Shown here piece by piece: positions 1 through 8,417 of a DNA stretch of 13,493 nucleotides. The stretch is from contig CALGFL010000114.1 of assembly GCA_937881145.1 (NCBI GenBank), forward strand, positions 1 through 13,493, given 5' to 3'. The notes beneath the pieces are model-generated. The model worked only from the letters and a program-made list of their open reading frames with translations. It had not been told where the DNA came from and did no database searches. The stretch comes from an uncultured Bordetella sp. Lineage in GTDB: Bacteria; Pseudomonadota; Gammaproteobacteria; Burkholderiales; Burkholderiaceae_B. Every line of letters begins with the position of its first letter. The first letter of the stretch is position 1. The position numbers and the translations under genes are program-made.

Positions 1-567
1 GAATTGATCGGCCAGCCCCTGGCCATAGGCCGTGGCGTCGTCCACGATGGCCACGGCCTTGACCTTGAGCGTCTTGCTGGCATAGTCGGCCAGCGCCGGG
101 CCCTGCTGCGCGTCCGTGGCCACGACCCGGTACGTCGTCTTGAAGCCTTGTAGCGTATAGGCAGGGTTGGTGGCCGAGGGCGACACCTGCACGATGCCCG
201 CGTCGCTGTAGATTTTCGAGGCCGGAATCGTGGTGCCCGATTGCATGTGGCCGACCACCGCGGCGACCTTGTCGTCCACCAGTTTTTGCGCGACCTGGGT
301 GGCTTGGCGCGGGTCGCCGGCGTCGTCCTGGGCATCGAGCACCAGCGTGGTTTTCCGGCCGTCGATGACCAGGCCTTCGTGGTTGATTTCCTCGACGGCC
401 AGGCGGGCGCCGTTTTCGGTGTCTTTGCCCAGGTACGAGGCCGGGCCGGTGATCGGCGCCGCTTCTCCGATCTTGACGATCTGGTCGGCGTGAGCCGTGC
501 CAAATACCGCTGCGCCCGCGATGCCGCAAATCGCCGCCCGGAGGCTGAAGGTCAAATTCTTGTTCAT
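1..567 (-). CDS. Branched-chain amino-acid-type ABC substrate-binding protein (LivK/Peripla_BP_6 family), 3' end missing
   Basis: Periplasmic receptor of a high-affinity ABC importer for branched-chain amino acids or related amides. On the minus strand an ATG at 567 opens a frame that stays open for 189 codons to base 1, so the C-terminal half lies outside the window. The start has an AAGGG ribosome-binding site (575-579) seven bases upstream. Residues 1-27 form a Sec signal peptide: a short charged start, a hydrophobic Ala/Gly-rich core and an AHA-like cleavage site. The mature start reads IVKIGEAAPITGPASYLGKD, the usual first strand of this family. It is followed by NGARLAVEEIN, a DD(A)GDP stretch, VVGHMQSGTTIPAS (the serine/threonine ligand loop) and VSPSATNP. 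The exact ligand cannot be read from this. No permease or ATPase genes are in view; they may lie to the left. Confidence 0.9.
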   Translation of the reverse strand, partial: MNKNLTFSLRAAICGIAGAAVFGTAHADQIVKIGEAAPITGPASYLGKDTENGARLAVEEINHEGLVIDGRKTTLVLDAQDDAGDPRQATQVAQKLVDDKVAAVVGHMQSGTTIPASKIYSDAGIVQVSPSATNPAYTLQGFKTTYRVVATDAQQGPALADYASKTLKVKAVAIVDDATAYGQGLADQF

Positions 568-773
568 GATTTTTCCCTTGTGTAATGGGGGTGGCCGGAT
601 CAGGGCCGAAGCCATTGTTGTCGTCGCCATGCCTGTGCAATGGCGATGCGAGTATGGCTGGCGGGAAAGGGCCGGTATTGCATCGGGCTGCCAGAAAATA
701 GAAGAAATGCGGCATGCACGATTTGGGGCGCGGATACCTATAATGGGCCGCACTCGAACCGGTCGGGCCACTT
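568..773. promoter_or_regulatory. Divergent intergenic region with an inverted repeat and a perfect -10 box
   Basis: This 206-bp gap separates the divergently read binding protein and AraC-type regulator. It holds an inverted repeat, TCGCCAT (624-630), nine bases, ATGGCGA (640-646), which could be an operator or a small hairpin. A perfect TATAAT lies at 739-744 on the plus strand, 29 bases before the regulator's ATG, where its -10 box would be expected. The matching -35 region (about 715-721) is poor, so this promoter might need an activator. No convincing minus-strand promoter was found. The assignment rests on spacing and sequence only. Confidence 0.4.
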
Positions 774-1841
774 ATGCGCGCTCCTCGAAATCCCGTATCC
801 GACGCCATTGCGGCGCATGCCCTGGTCGGTCGACTGGACGATCTTTCGCAGGCGCGCGGCGCCGGCGTGGACCTGAATGTCGGAATCCTGCTATGGCCGC
901 GCTTTCCGCTGCTGTCCCTGGGCGGCTTGTGCGATGCGTTGCGCCACGCGGCCGATCGCGGCGATCAGAGCCGGCAGTTGCGCTGCGTCTGGACCACGAT
1001 AGGACCAAAGAACGGCAGCGTCGAATCGAGCTGCGGCGTCGCGGTGCCGGTGCAGTCGGTGTTTCCGCCCGCCGGACAGTTCGACTACATCGTCGCCATC
1101 GGCGGCCTGCTGTCCGATATGGATCAGGTCGGCAAGCAGTACTGGACCTATCTGCGCGAGGCCGCCGAATCGAAGGTGCCGCTGATCGGCATATGCACGG
1201 GCAGCTTCGTCCTGGCGCGCGCCGGGCTGATGCAGGACAGGGTGGCCTGCGTGCACGGCTTTCACTACGAAGACTATCGGCGCATGTTTCCGCAGTTGCG
1301 GGTCGTGACGCACGCCGACTATTTGATCGACGGCGATGGCATTACGTGCGCGGGCGGCATTTCGGTGATCGAACTGGCGGCGCGGCTCATCAATCTTCAT
1401 TGCGGGCCGGATCGGGCGGCCAAGGTCATCCATCAAATGACAGTCAGCCGCCAGGGCGGCTCGTCGTTCGTCGAGCGACGCAGGGCGCTCGGCTATTTCT
1501 CGGTCGAAGACGCCGCCGTGCGCCATGCAGTGCTGCTGATGGAAGAAAACATCGAGGCGCCGCTGACCATTGCCGTCATCGCGAAAATGACGGGCACCAG
1601 CGTGCGCCAGCTCGAGCGTGCGTTCATGGCCGAGATGAAAGCCTCGCCCAACGAGTTCTATCGCTGGATGCGCTTGCGCTATGCGCGCTGGATGCTGTTG
1701 AATACCTCGCGCAAGATCGCCGATATTGCTTATGAATGCGGCTTCTCGGACTCGGCGCATTTCATCCGGGTGTTTCGCGAGGCTTGCGGGGTGACGCCGG
1801 GCAAGCTGCGGGCTTCCCGCGGCGGCAATCAAGAGGAGTAG
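774..1841 (+). CDS. GlxA-type transcriptional regulator: DJ-1/PfpI (GATase-1-like) domain plus AraC HTH
   Basis: Probable ligand-responsive transcriptional activator of 355 residues, a usual size for GlxA-type regulators such as GbdR, CdhR and the Pseudomonas ArgR. Residues about 34-215 form the DJ-1/PfpI-like sensor domain, starting at VGILLWPRFPLLSL. The nucleophile-elbow motif GICTGSFVLARAGL carries Cys141. In most of these regulators this domain is thought to bind ligand rather than catalyse. Residues about 262-346 hold the AraC double helix-turn-helix. The first helix pair ends in VRQLERAF; the second contains IADIAYECGFSDSAHFIRVF, ending GVTPGKLR. The ATG at 774 lies 30 bp after a TATAAT box but has no strong ribosome-binding site; a later start before residue 34 cannot be excluded. 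The asparaginase begins 90 bp downstream on the same strand and may be a target or co-transcribed. Family members often control amino-acid, arginine or betaine catabolism. Confidence 0.9.
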   Translation: MRAPRNPVSDAIAAHALVGRLDDLSQARGAGVDLNVGILLWPRFPLLSLGGLCDALRHAADRGDQSRQLRCVWTTIGPKNGSVESSCGVAVPVQSVFPPAGQFDYIVAIGGLLSDMDQVGKQYWTYLREAAESKVPLIGICTGSFVLARAGLMQDRVACVHGFHYEDYRRMFPQLRVVTHADYLIDGDGITCAGGISVIELAARLINLHCGPDRAAKVIHQMTVSRQGGSSFVERRRALGYFSVEDAAVRHAVLLMEENIEAPLTIAVIAKMTGTSVRQLERAFMAEMKASPNEFYRWMRLRYARWMLLNTSRKIADIAYECGFSDSAHFIRVFREACGVTPGKLRASRGGNQEE

Positions 1842-1931
1842 GCCGCGCCCGGCCTGCCTGTGTCGCGTTTCTTCTGCTTTTCCGCGCGCTCATGCAATAC
1901 CGCCGCGAGGGCGGCCTCGTATATTGCCGGC

Positions 1932-2927
1932 ATGAAGAAAAAGCCCATCATTGTCGTGCTCGGCACGGGCGGCACGATAGCCGGCCACGGAGCGAGCGCA
2001 GCGCATGTCGCCGCTTATACCTGTTCGGTGCTGGCCATCGACGAAATCATGGCCGCGATGCCGCATGCGGCGTCGCGGGCGGATCTGCGCATGGAACAGC
2101 TGCTGCAAATCGGTTCGGAGAATTTCCGCAACGAGCATCTGCTCATGATCGGCAAGCGCGTGTCGGCCGCCCTCGAGGACGTCGAGGTCGACGGCGTGGT
2201 CCTCACGCAAGGCACGGACACGATCGAAGAGACGGCTTACTTCTTGCACTTGACCATCAAGAGCGAAAAGCCCGTGGTGGTGGTCGGCTCGATGCGGCCG
2301 CCTTCGGCGATGAGCTCCGACGCCGCCTTGAATCTGTATGCCGCGGTTTGCGCGGCGGCGCATCCGTCGTCGCGCGGCAAGGGCGTGCTGGTCGTCGCCA
2401 ACGACGAAATCCATACGGCGCGCGACGTGAGCAAGGCCAGCAGCTTCAAGCTCGAGGCGTTTCATTCGCCGTACGGCCCGCTCGGCTACATCGTGGAAGG
2501 GCTGCCGCGCTATTACCGGACGGTGGCGCGGGATCACACCCTGTCGGCCGAGTGGTCGGTGGATCAGATCGAATCCTTGCCGCGGGTCGACATCATCCAT
2601 GCGTATGGCGAGCTGGACGAATCCGTGGTCGAGGCTATCGCCTCGCAGGCGCGCGGCATCGTCTATGCCGGCACGGGCAACGGTAGCATTGCCCGGCGCA
2701 TCGCGGCGGTATTGGCACAGGCGGCGCAGCGGGGGGTGCAGGTGGCGCGCGCTTCGCGTACGGGCAGCGGCGTGGTCATCCGCAACGGCGCTCAGCCGGA
2801 CGATGAACGCGGCTGGCTGGTCGTCGACGATCAGTCGCCGTACAAGGCGCGGGTTCTGCTGATGCTGGCGCTGCTGGGCGGCATCGGCGACAGGGCGGCT
2901 CTGCAGGCGTGCTTTTATCGGTATTGA
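1932..2927 (+). CDS. L-asparaginase (type I/II amidohydrolase family), no signal peptide
   Basis: Hydrolyses L-asparagine to aspartate and ammonia. The 331-residue product has the full catalytic set of the bacterial family: TGGTIAG with nucleophile Thr15, Tyr29 in the flexible lid, Ser62 for substrate binding, the TQGTDTIEETAYFL block with Thr95-Asp96, and Lys168 in HTARDVSKASS. These align with Thr12, Tyr25, Ser58, Thr89-Asp90 and Lys162 of E. coli AsnB-type AnsB. I chose the ATG at 1932 because the TGGTIAG strand begins at residue 12, as in mature enzymes. The frame extends upstream to a GTG at 1860, but those 24 residues look neither conserved nor like a signal peptide. The start has a weak ribosome-binding site and a small GC hairpin (1900-1914) ahead of it. 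The lid sequence resembles periplasmic type II enzymes, yet no export signal is seen, so a cytoplasmic location is inferred. It probably belongs with the regulator upstream. Confidence 0.92.
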   Translation: MKKKPIIVVLGTGGTIAGHGASAAHVAAYTCSVLAIDEIMAAMPHAASRADLRMEQLLQIGSENFRNEHLLMIGKRVSAALEDVEVDGVVLTQGTDTIEETAYFLHLTIKSEKPVVVVGSMRPPSAMSSDAALNLYAAVCAAAHPSSRGKGVLVVANDEIHTARDVSKASSFKLEAFHSPYGPLGYIVEGLPRYYRTVARDHTLSAEWSVDQIESLPRVDIIHAYGELDESVVEAIASQARGIVYAGTGNGSIARRIAAVLAQAAQRGVQVARASRTGSGVVIRNGAQPDDERGWLVVDDQSPYKARVLLMLALLGGIGDRAALQACFYRY

Positions 2928-2949
2928 TGCGATGCCTGCGCGCGTGCCG

Positions 2950-3891
2950 CTAGAGACTGCGGACTCGGGCTTCTTCCAGCAGGAATTCGACCAGCGCGGG
3001 TAGCGCGGGATCGCCTGGGCGGTCCGGTCGCATGCGTATGACATAACCCCAGGATCCGGCCATGCGTAGCTCGGGCACGAGGGGAACCAGGCCTCCACGC
3101 GCCACTTCCTCGTCGATCAGGGGCGAGCGGCCCAGCGCGATGCCGGTGCCCGCCACCGCGGCCGACACCACGGTGCTCAGGCCGCTCAGGACCAACGGAT
3201 CCTGCCAGTCCCCGTCCCGCAGGCCCAGTCTTTTCCACCATGTCCGCCAACTGGTCTCCGGACTGGCGACGTGTTTTTCTTCCAGCCGGCGATACCGGGT
3301 GAAGATCGCCGGATCACCGCGCGAGGCGGCATCGATCAGCGTCGGGCTGCATACCGGCACCACGGTTTCGGTCATCAGGCGGATATCGCCGGGGGCGGGC
3401 CGATCCGGCCCTTCGTCGCGCATATGCAAAAAGGCCAGGTCGAGGTCTTGCTCTCGCCAGGCCGGGTCCTGGCTGGCATGCAGATACACCTGGACGTCGA
3501 TATCCGGATGCAGTTCGATGAAGCGCCCGATGCGCGGCGCCAGCCACAAGGCCGCCAGCGAAGGGTTCGCCGAAATGTGCAGGCGCCGGGCCGTCCGCCC
3601 CTTGGCCGTCATGCGCACATTACGGCAGGCACTGGCCAGCAGGGTCAAAGCCTGTTGTACTGAAGAAAGCAGATCTGCTCCGGCGTCGGTGGTTTGCGCG
3701 CGGCGCGTTGTGCCGCCGCGCCGCAATAGAACGACACCTAGGTCGGCCTCCAGAGCGCGCAGCTGGTGGCTGACGGCGCTTTTCGTCACATTGAGCTCGA
3801 GCGCGGCGCGGCTCAGGCTGCCCAGGCGGGCGACCGCCTCGAAGGCGCGCAGTGCGGCGAGCGGGGGTGTGTGGGTGGGCAGAGTGGCCAT
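2950..3891 (-). CDS. LysR-family transcriptional regulator, GcvA-like
   Basis: DNA-binding regulator of 313 residues, the normal size for a LysR-type protein. Residues 10-70 are the winged HTH: LAALRAFEAVARLGSLSRAA, then LNVTKSAVSHQLRALEADLG, and a TTRRAQTTDAG wing. The N-terminal run PPLAALRAFEAVAR and the ISANPSLAALWLAPRIGRF strand opening the effector domain (from about residue 100) are typical of the GcvA subgroup. The C-terminal effector-binding half contains VSAAVAGTGIALGRSPLI, also characteristic. The ATG at 3891 fits the family's N-terminus. The gene converges on the asparaginase, with 22 bp between stop codons. It is divergent from the large ABC exporter, with 97 bp between starts, which makes that exporter its most likely target besides itself. 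The ligand is unknown. Confidence 0.92.
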   Translation of the reverse strand: MATLPTHTPPLAALRAFEAVARLGSLSRAALELNVTKSAVSHQLRALEADLGVVLLRRGGTTRRAQTTDAGADLLSSVQQALTLLASACRNVRMTAKGRTARRLHISANPSLAALWLAPRIGRFIELHPDIDVQVYLHASQDPAWREQDLDLAFLHMRDEGPDRPAPGDIRLMTETVVPVCSPTLIDAASRGDPAIFTRYRRLEEKHVASPETSWRTWWKRLGLRDGDWQDPLVLSGLSTVVSAAVAGTGIALGRSPLIDEEVARGGLVPLVPELRMAGSWGYVIRMRPDRPGDPALPALVEFLLEEARVRSL

Positions 3892-3988
3892 GAGTGTAAT
3901 TTAGCTCAACTCTTTATCGAAAAATCATCGCTATGCGAAGCATTCCCGCCAAAGCAACAATGCGCATTGCCTGTCAGGGGATGACTCC

Positions 3989-6900
3989 ATGTATTTCGAC
4001 TATCGGCTGTGGCAATTGACGTACGGCATGCGCGCGCGCATGGCGGCCGGCATCGCGCTGGGCCTGCTGGCGTTGGCCGCCGGCATACTGCGCTATGTGT
4101 TCCTGGGTCAGATGCTGGCGCGCGTCTTCGCAGGCGATCCGTGGCAGCGCTGGGCCGAAGCGGCTGGCGCAGCGATCGTCATGGTGCTGTTGCGCGCGGG
4201 GTTCGATCACTGGCGCACTCGGCAAGCCAATCGCTGCGCCGCCACCGTCCAGCAGGTATTGCGCGGTCGGCTGTATGACCGCATCGTGGCGCTGGGACCC
4301 GCCTGGTTCGCCAACCAGCGCACCGGCGGCGTGATGCTCACGGTGGTGGATGGCGTCGAGCAGCTGCAGACTTTCTTTGGGCAATACCTGCCTCAGGTTG
4401 CGATCGCGGCGGCGGCGCCGTTCGCCATCTTCGCGGTCATCGCGTTCTGGGACGTGCCCACCGCTCTGGTGCTGCTGGTGGCCGCCTTGTTCGCACTGTT
4501 TGGCCCAATGGCCGTGCATAGGCTGGATCGGCACGCCAGCATGGCCCGTTCGCAATCTCTGCAATCTTTCGGCGAAGAATTCCTGGATGCGGTGCAAGGG
4601 CTGCCCACCCTCAAGGCTTTCGGGCAAGGCAAGTCCTGGGGCAAGCGGCTGGCCGAGCGCGCGCGTCGTTTGTCGGACGGCACCATGTGGGTATTGTCGG
4701 TTAGCTTGCTCACACGCGGCGTCAGCGACCTGGGCGTTGCGCTGGGCGCCGCGCTGGCGCTGACATTGGGCGTCTGGCGAGTGGGCCAGGGGCAGATGAG
4801 TGTCGAGGCGCTGTTGATCGTGCTGATGGCCGGCACGGAAATTTTCCGGCCCCTGCGCGACCTGCGCGCGGTCTTGCACCGGGGCATGCTGGGCCAGTCG
4901 GCCGCGGCCGGCATCCATGCGCTGATGGATGCAGAGTCGACTGCCGGTTCGCATGTGATGCAAACGCGTGGGCAGACGCAGGCCCATCTGGAGCCCACCA
5001 TCGAGTTCGACAACGTGACGTTCTCGTACACGTCCGACCGCCCGGCGCATCGCGGCTTGAGTTTTCGCATCGCGGCCGGAGAGCGCGTGGGCATCGTCGG
5101 CCCGAGCGGCGCCGGCAAATCCACCATCGTGCGCCTGCTGCTGCAAGAGGGCCTGCCGCAGCACGGCGCCGTGCGCATCGGAGGCAGGGATGTGCGCGAA
5201 CTGGACGCGCAGTCCCTGCTGTCGCGCATCGCCGTCGTCAGCCAGGACATTACGCTGTTCCATGGCTCGCTGGACGAGAACCTGCGGCTGGGCCGCCACG
5301 ATGCCACGCATGAACAGGTGCGCGCGGCGGCGCGGGCGGCCAATATCGACGACTTCATCATGGCGCTGCCGCACGGCTATGCCACGCACATCGGCGAACG
5401 CGGGCTGCGGCTGTCCGGCGGGCAGCGCCAGCGCGTGGCAATTGCCCGCGCGCTGCTGCGCGATGCGCCCATCCTGGTCCTGGACGAGGCGCTCTCGTCC
5501 GTGGACACCGAGAACGAGGCCCTGATCCAGCAGTCCCTGGATCGCCTGATGGCGGGCCGCACGACCCTCATCCTGGCCCACAGGCTGGCCAGTGTGGTCG
5601 GCGCCGACCGCTGCCTGGTGCTCGATCGCGGCAGCGTGGCCGAGCAGGGCACGCATGCCGAGTTGATGGCGCGTCATGGCCTGTACTACCGGCTGATGCA
5701 CGAACAAGATGCGGCCCGGCGGCAGACGCAGCAGGCAGTGCAAGCCAGTGATGCGCCCACGGATTCCGGGCCGGATGGCGAAGATGCAAAAGCGTCTCAG
5801 CACGCCGGGTCCGTGCGGCGCGCGTTGGACGAGGACGCCGATCGCGTGACCTGGCGCGAAACGCTGGCAACGCTGCTGGCCGTCGTCCGGCCCTGGCAGG
5901 GCACCCTGGCGACGACCATCGTGCTGGGCATCGCCCGCGTCGCGGCCTACGTCGGCGTCGGCATGCTGAGCGCGCTGGTCGTGGCCGCGATCCGCGATGG
6001 CCGGCAGACCGGCGGTCTGATCATCGCGCTGCTCATCGCCGCGCCGCTTGCCGCTCTGTTCCACTGGCTGGAGTCCTGGCTGGCGCATGCCATGGCCTAC
6101 CGGTTGCTGGGCGATATGCGCGTCAAACTCTATGACAAGCTGGAGCGTCTGGCGCCCGCCTACTTGCTGCAGCGCCGGTCCGGCGATCTGGTCGCGCTGG
6201 CGACGCAGGACGTGGAGATGATCGAGTACTTCTATGCCCACACCATAGGGCCCGCCATCGTCTCGGTGCTGGTGCCGCTTGCGGTGCTGGTTTTCCTGGC
6301 GGTCTACAGCTGGCCAGTGGCGCTGGTCTTGCTGCCCTTTCTTGCCTATGCCTTGCTCGCGCCCATGCGGGGACGCCGCCACATCGATGCGCTGGGCGAG
6401 AAGGCGCGCGCCGCGCTGGGCGAGATGAGCGCCCATACGACCGACACCATCCAGGGGCTGGGCGAACTGACGGCATTCCAGGCCACGGACCGGCGCCGTG
6501 TGCAATTTCTGCAGCTGGCCGAACGCTATGGCCTGCGCCGCCTGGATATCCTGGGCGACCTTTCGGGGCAAACCGCGCGTTTCGAAGTGGCGATGGGGCT
6601 GGGCGGCCTGGCCGTCGCCGTCGTCGGCGCGGTGCAGGTGTCGGCAGGCGCGCTGAGTGCGGGCATGCTGCCTTTGTTGATCCTGACCGCGCTGGCCACC
6701 TTCCTGCCCGTGTCGGAAATCTCGCAGGTCAGCCGCCAACTGGCCGACACCGTCGCCGCATCGCGCCGCCTGCATGTCGTGGGCCACGAAGCCGAGCCCG
6801 TCGCCGACGGCCCGCGAACCGCGCCGCATGCGGTGCAGGGGCTGTCGCTGGAGTTCGATCGCGTCGGTTTCACCTACCCCGGCAGTGGCGAACCCACGCT

Positions 6901-7558
6901 GAAGAACCTGAGCTTCAAGGTGCCCGCCGGGGCCATGGCGGCCATCGTCGGCGCGTCCGGCGCGGGCAAGAGCACGGTGGCCAGCCTGTTGCTGCGATTC
7001 TGGGATCCCGAGCAGGGCGCGGTCCGTCTGGACGGCATCGACGTGCGCGAACTGGAGCTGGACAGCTTGCGCGACTGCGTGGCGCTGGTCTCGCAGGACA
7101 CCTATCTGTTCAACGACACGCTGGAGGCGAACATCCGCCTGGCGCGCCCCGGCGCCAGCGACGCGGATCTTCGCGCGGCCGTGGAACAGGCTGCCTTGTC
7201 CGACTTCGTGCGCGCGCTGCCGCGGGGCCTGGCCACGCGCGTGGGCGAAAGAGGCATGCAGCTTTCCGGCGGGCAGCGTCAGCGCATCTCGATTGCGCGC
7301 GCCTTCCTGAAGAACGCACCGGTGCTGATCCTGGACGAAGCGACCTCGCATCTGGACACTCTGTCAGAGCTGCAGGTGCGCCGCTCGCTGCAGGTGTTGA
7401 TGCAGCATCGCACCACCCTGGTCATCGCCCACCGCCTGTCGAGCATCCAGGAAGCCGATCTGATCCTGGTGCTGCAGGATGGCGCTTTGGCTCAGGCAGG
7501 CACGCATCGGGAACTGCTGAGTCAGCGGGGCTTCTACGCGCGCGCCAGCGCACATTGA
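3989..7558 (+). CDS. Fused double ABC exporter (TMD-NBD-TMD-NBD), CydDC-like
   Basis: One 1189-residue polypeptide holding two complete ABC exporter halves, each a membrane domain followed by an ATPase. TMD1 spans about residues 15-320 and carries CydD-like features: LGPAWFANQRTGGVMLTVVDGVE, FLDAVQGLPTLKAFG and GTEIFRPLRDLR. NBD1 has Walker A GPSGAGKST (371-379), signature LSGGQ (475-479), Walker B ILVLDE (495-500) and switch His531. A polar linker (about 560-610) leads to TMD2 (about 620-930). NBD2 has GASGAGKST (988-996), LSGGQ (1092-1096), VLILDE (1112-1117) and His1148. Both ATP sites look intact. CydDC exports cysteine and glutathione and is needed for cytochrome bd assembly, but no cydAB genes are near, so the substrate is open. 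The ATG at 3989 has AGGGGA (3975-3980... region) just upstream. The LysR gene reads away from it; the gene downstream converges after 28 bp. Confidence 0.9.
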   Translation: MYFDYRLWQLTYGMRARMAAGIALGLLALAAGILRYVFLGQMLARVFAGDPWQRWAEAAGAAIVMVLLRAGFDHWRTRQANRCAATVQQVLRGRLYDRIVALGPAWFANQRTGGVMLTVVDGVEQLQTFFGQYLPQVAIAAAAPFAIFAVIAFWDVPTALVLLVAALFALFGPMAVHRLDRHASMARSQSLQSFGEEFLDAVQGLPTLKAFGQGKSWGKRLAERARRLSDGTMWVLSVSLLTRGVSDLGVALGAALALTLGVWRVGQGQMSVEALLIVLMAGTEIFRPLRDLRAVLHRGMLGQSAAAGIHALMDAESTAGSHVMQTRGQTQAHLEPTIEFDNVTFSYTSDRPAHRGLSFRIAAGERVGIVGPSGAGKSTIVRLLLQEGLPQHGAVRIGGRDVRELDAQSLLSRIAVVSQDITLFHGSLDENLRLGRHDATHEQVRAAARAANIDDFIMALPHGYATHIGERGLRLSGGQRQRVAIARALLRDAPILVLDEALSSVDTENEALIQQSLDRLMAGRTTLILAHRLASVVGADRCLVLDRGSVAEQGTHAELMARHGLYYRLMHEQDAARRQTQQAVQASDAPTDSGPDGEDAKASQHAGSVRRALDEDADRVTWRETLATLLAVVRPWQGTLATTIVLGIARVAAYVGVGMLSALVVAAIRDGRQTGGLIIALLIAAPLAALFHWLESWLAHAMAYRLLGDMRVKLYDKLERLAPAYLLQRRSGDLVALATQDVEMIEYFYAHTIGPAIVSVLVPLAVLVFLAVYSWPVALVLLPFLAYALLAPMRGRRHIDALGEKARAALGEMSAHTTDTIQGLGELTAFQATDRRRVQFLQLAERYGLRRLDILGDLSGQTARFEVAMGLGGLAVAVVGAVQVSAGALSAGMLPLLILTALATFLPVSEISQVSRQLADTVAASRRLHVVGHEAEPVADGPRTAPHAVQGLSLEFDRVGFTYPGSGEPTLKNLSFKVPAGAMAAIVGASGAGKSTVASLLLRFWDPEQGAVRLDGIDVRELELDSLRDCVALVSQDTYLFNDTLEANIRLARPGASDADLRAAVEQAALSDFVRALPRGLATRVGERGMQLSGGQRQRISIARAFLKNAPVLILDEATSHLDTLSELQVRRSLQVLMQHRTTLVIAHRLSSIQEADLILVLQDGALAQAGTHRELLSQRGFYARASAH

Positions 7559-7586
7559 ACGGGGCGCGGCGCAGGCAACGGCGGCA

Positions 7587-8417
7587 TTAGTTGCTGTGCA
7601 CGGCGCGAATTCTGCCGCTGCCGGCGCCGTTGAGCGGCGCTGCGCCGCGCAGGCCGGCTCGCTCGATGGCCCTGGCGATCGAGCCGTCGGCTTGGGCCTG
7701 GCTCATGAAGCGGCGCAGAAAGGGCATGCCTGCCTGGCGGCCCTTGGGAATCCCGGCGGCGAAGCTCTCCATGCCCCAGTGGCCCGGCAGCACCCGCGAG
7801 CCCGGCACCCCGTCGGACATCTGGTAGAGGATGGCGTCGTTGGTCGCGAAGGCGTCGATCTGGCGATCGGCGAGCATGCGCGCGGCGTGCTGCAGCGTAT
7901 CGACGGACTGGGTCGAAATGGCGGGATAGATTTTCCGCAGCTCTTCGGACGTGCTGCTACCCTGGCTGACGCCCACCTTCAGGCCCGCGCGGTTCGCGGC
8001 CGCCAGGGTTTGCAGCGGCGAGCCTTGCGGCACCAGCAGGCTTTTCTCGACCGACATGAAGGGTTGCGAGAAGTCCATGTGCCGGGCGCGTTGCGCCGTG
8101 GCATTGGTAAAGACCACGTCGACCTCGCCTGCTGCAAGCGCTTTGAGCAGGGGCGCGTTGGCCCGGTAGATCACGGTTTCGCAGGGCACGCCCAGCGCCG
8201 CGGCCAGTTGCCGGCCGAGGTCGTAGGCCACGCCCTTGGCATCGCGCGGCGTGGCGCCTTCGATGATCGAAGTCGGGCTGCCGCGGTAGAGGCCGACGCG
8301 CAGCACGCCGGACGGAGCCAGGGCTTGCGGATCGCCGGCGGTCGCGGCGTGCGATCCGGCCAGACAGGAACCGACCAGCAGCGCCAGGGACAGCAGACCT
8401 CGCAGAATGATTTTCAT
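7587..8417 (-). CDS. Family 3 extracellular solute-binding protein (amino-acid type), no adjacent permease
   Basis: Periplasmic receptor of the SBP_bac_3 fold, 276 residues, usual for amino-acid-binding members. The start is the ATG at 8417, with GGGAAG just upstream. The frame continues further up, but those extra residues are not conserved-looking. Residues 1-24 form a signal peptide with a hydrophobic LLSLALLVGSCLAGSHA. Cys18 in VGSC could also be read as a lipobox, so membrane anchoring is possible. The mature part opens SGVLRVGLYRGSPT and continues with AKGVAYDLGRQLAAALGV, LLKALAAGEVDVVFTNAT, then MDFSQPFMSVEKSLLVPQGS, the standard family order. GLKVGVSQGSSTSEELRK begins the second lobe, and DRQIDAFATNDAILYQM follows it. 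No permease or ATPase accompanies it, so it is an orphan receptor or works with a distant transporter. It is divergent from the DctA-like carrier, with 214 bp between starts. Confidence 0.9.
   Translation of the reverse strand: MKIILRGLLSLALLVGSCLAGSHAATAGDPQALAPSGVLRVGLYRGSPTSIIEGATPRDAKGVAYDLGRQLAAALGVPCETVIYRANAPLLKALAAGEVDVVFTNATAQRARHMDFSQPFMSVEKSLLVPQGSPLQTLAAANRAGLKVGVSQGSSTSEELRKIYPAISTQSVDTLQHAARMLADRQIDAFATNDAILYQMSDGVPGSRVLPGHWGMESFAAGIPKGRQAGMPFLRRFMSQAQADGSIARAIERAGLRGAAPLNGAGSGRIRAVHSN

Noticed and set aside
1860..1931. Upstream GTG start giving a 24-residue extension or signal peptide on the asparaginase
   Set aside because: The extension has scattered Cys and Arg, no hydrophobic core and no good ribosome-binding site.
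497..2686. Plus-strand frames at 497-1735 and 1736-2686
   Set aside because: They overlap the regulator and asparaginase in another frame and show Arg-rich shadow composition without motifs.
1890..3098. 402-codon minus-strand frame over the asparaginase
   Set aside because: Antisense shadow with no domain; asparaginase catalytic residues are complete on the plus strand.
3974..7351. 1125-codon open frame antisense to the ABC exporter
   Set aside because: The translation is rich in Gln, Arg, His and Gly with no recognisable domain, typical of the complement of a high-GC gene. The plus-strand frame has all ABC motifs.
7559..7586. Terminator between the convergent exporter and solute-binding protein genes
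   Set aside because: Only 28 GC-rich bases with no stem or T run.
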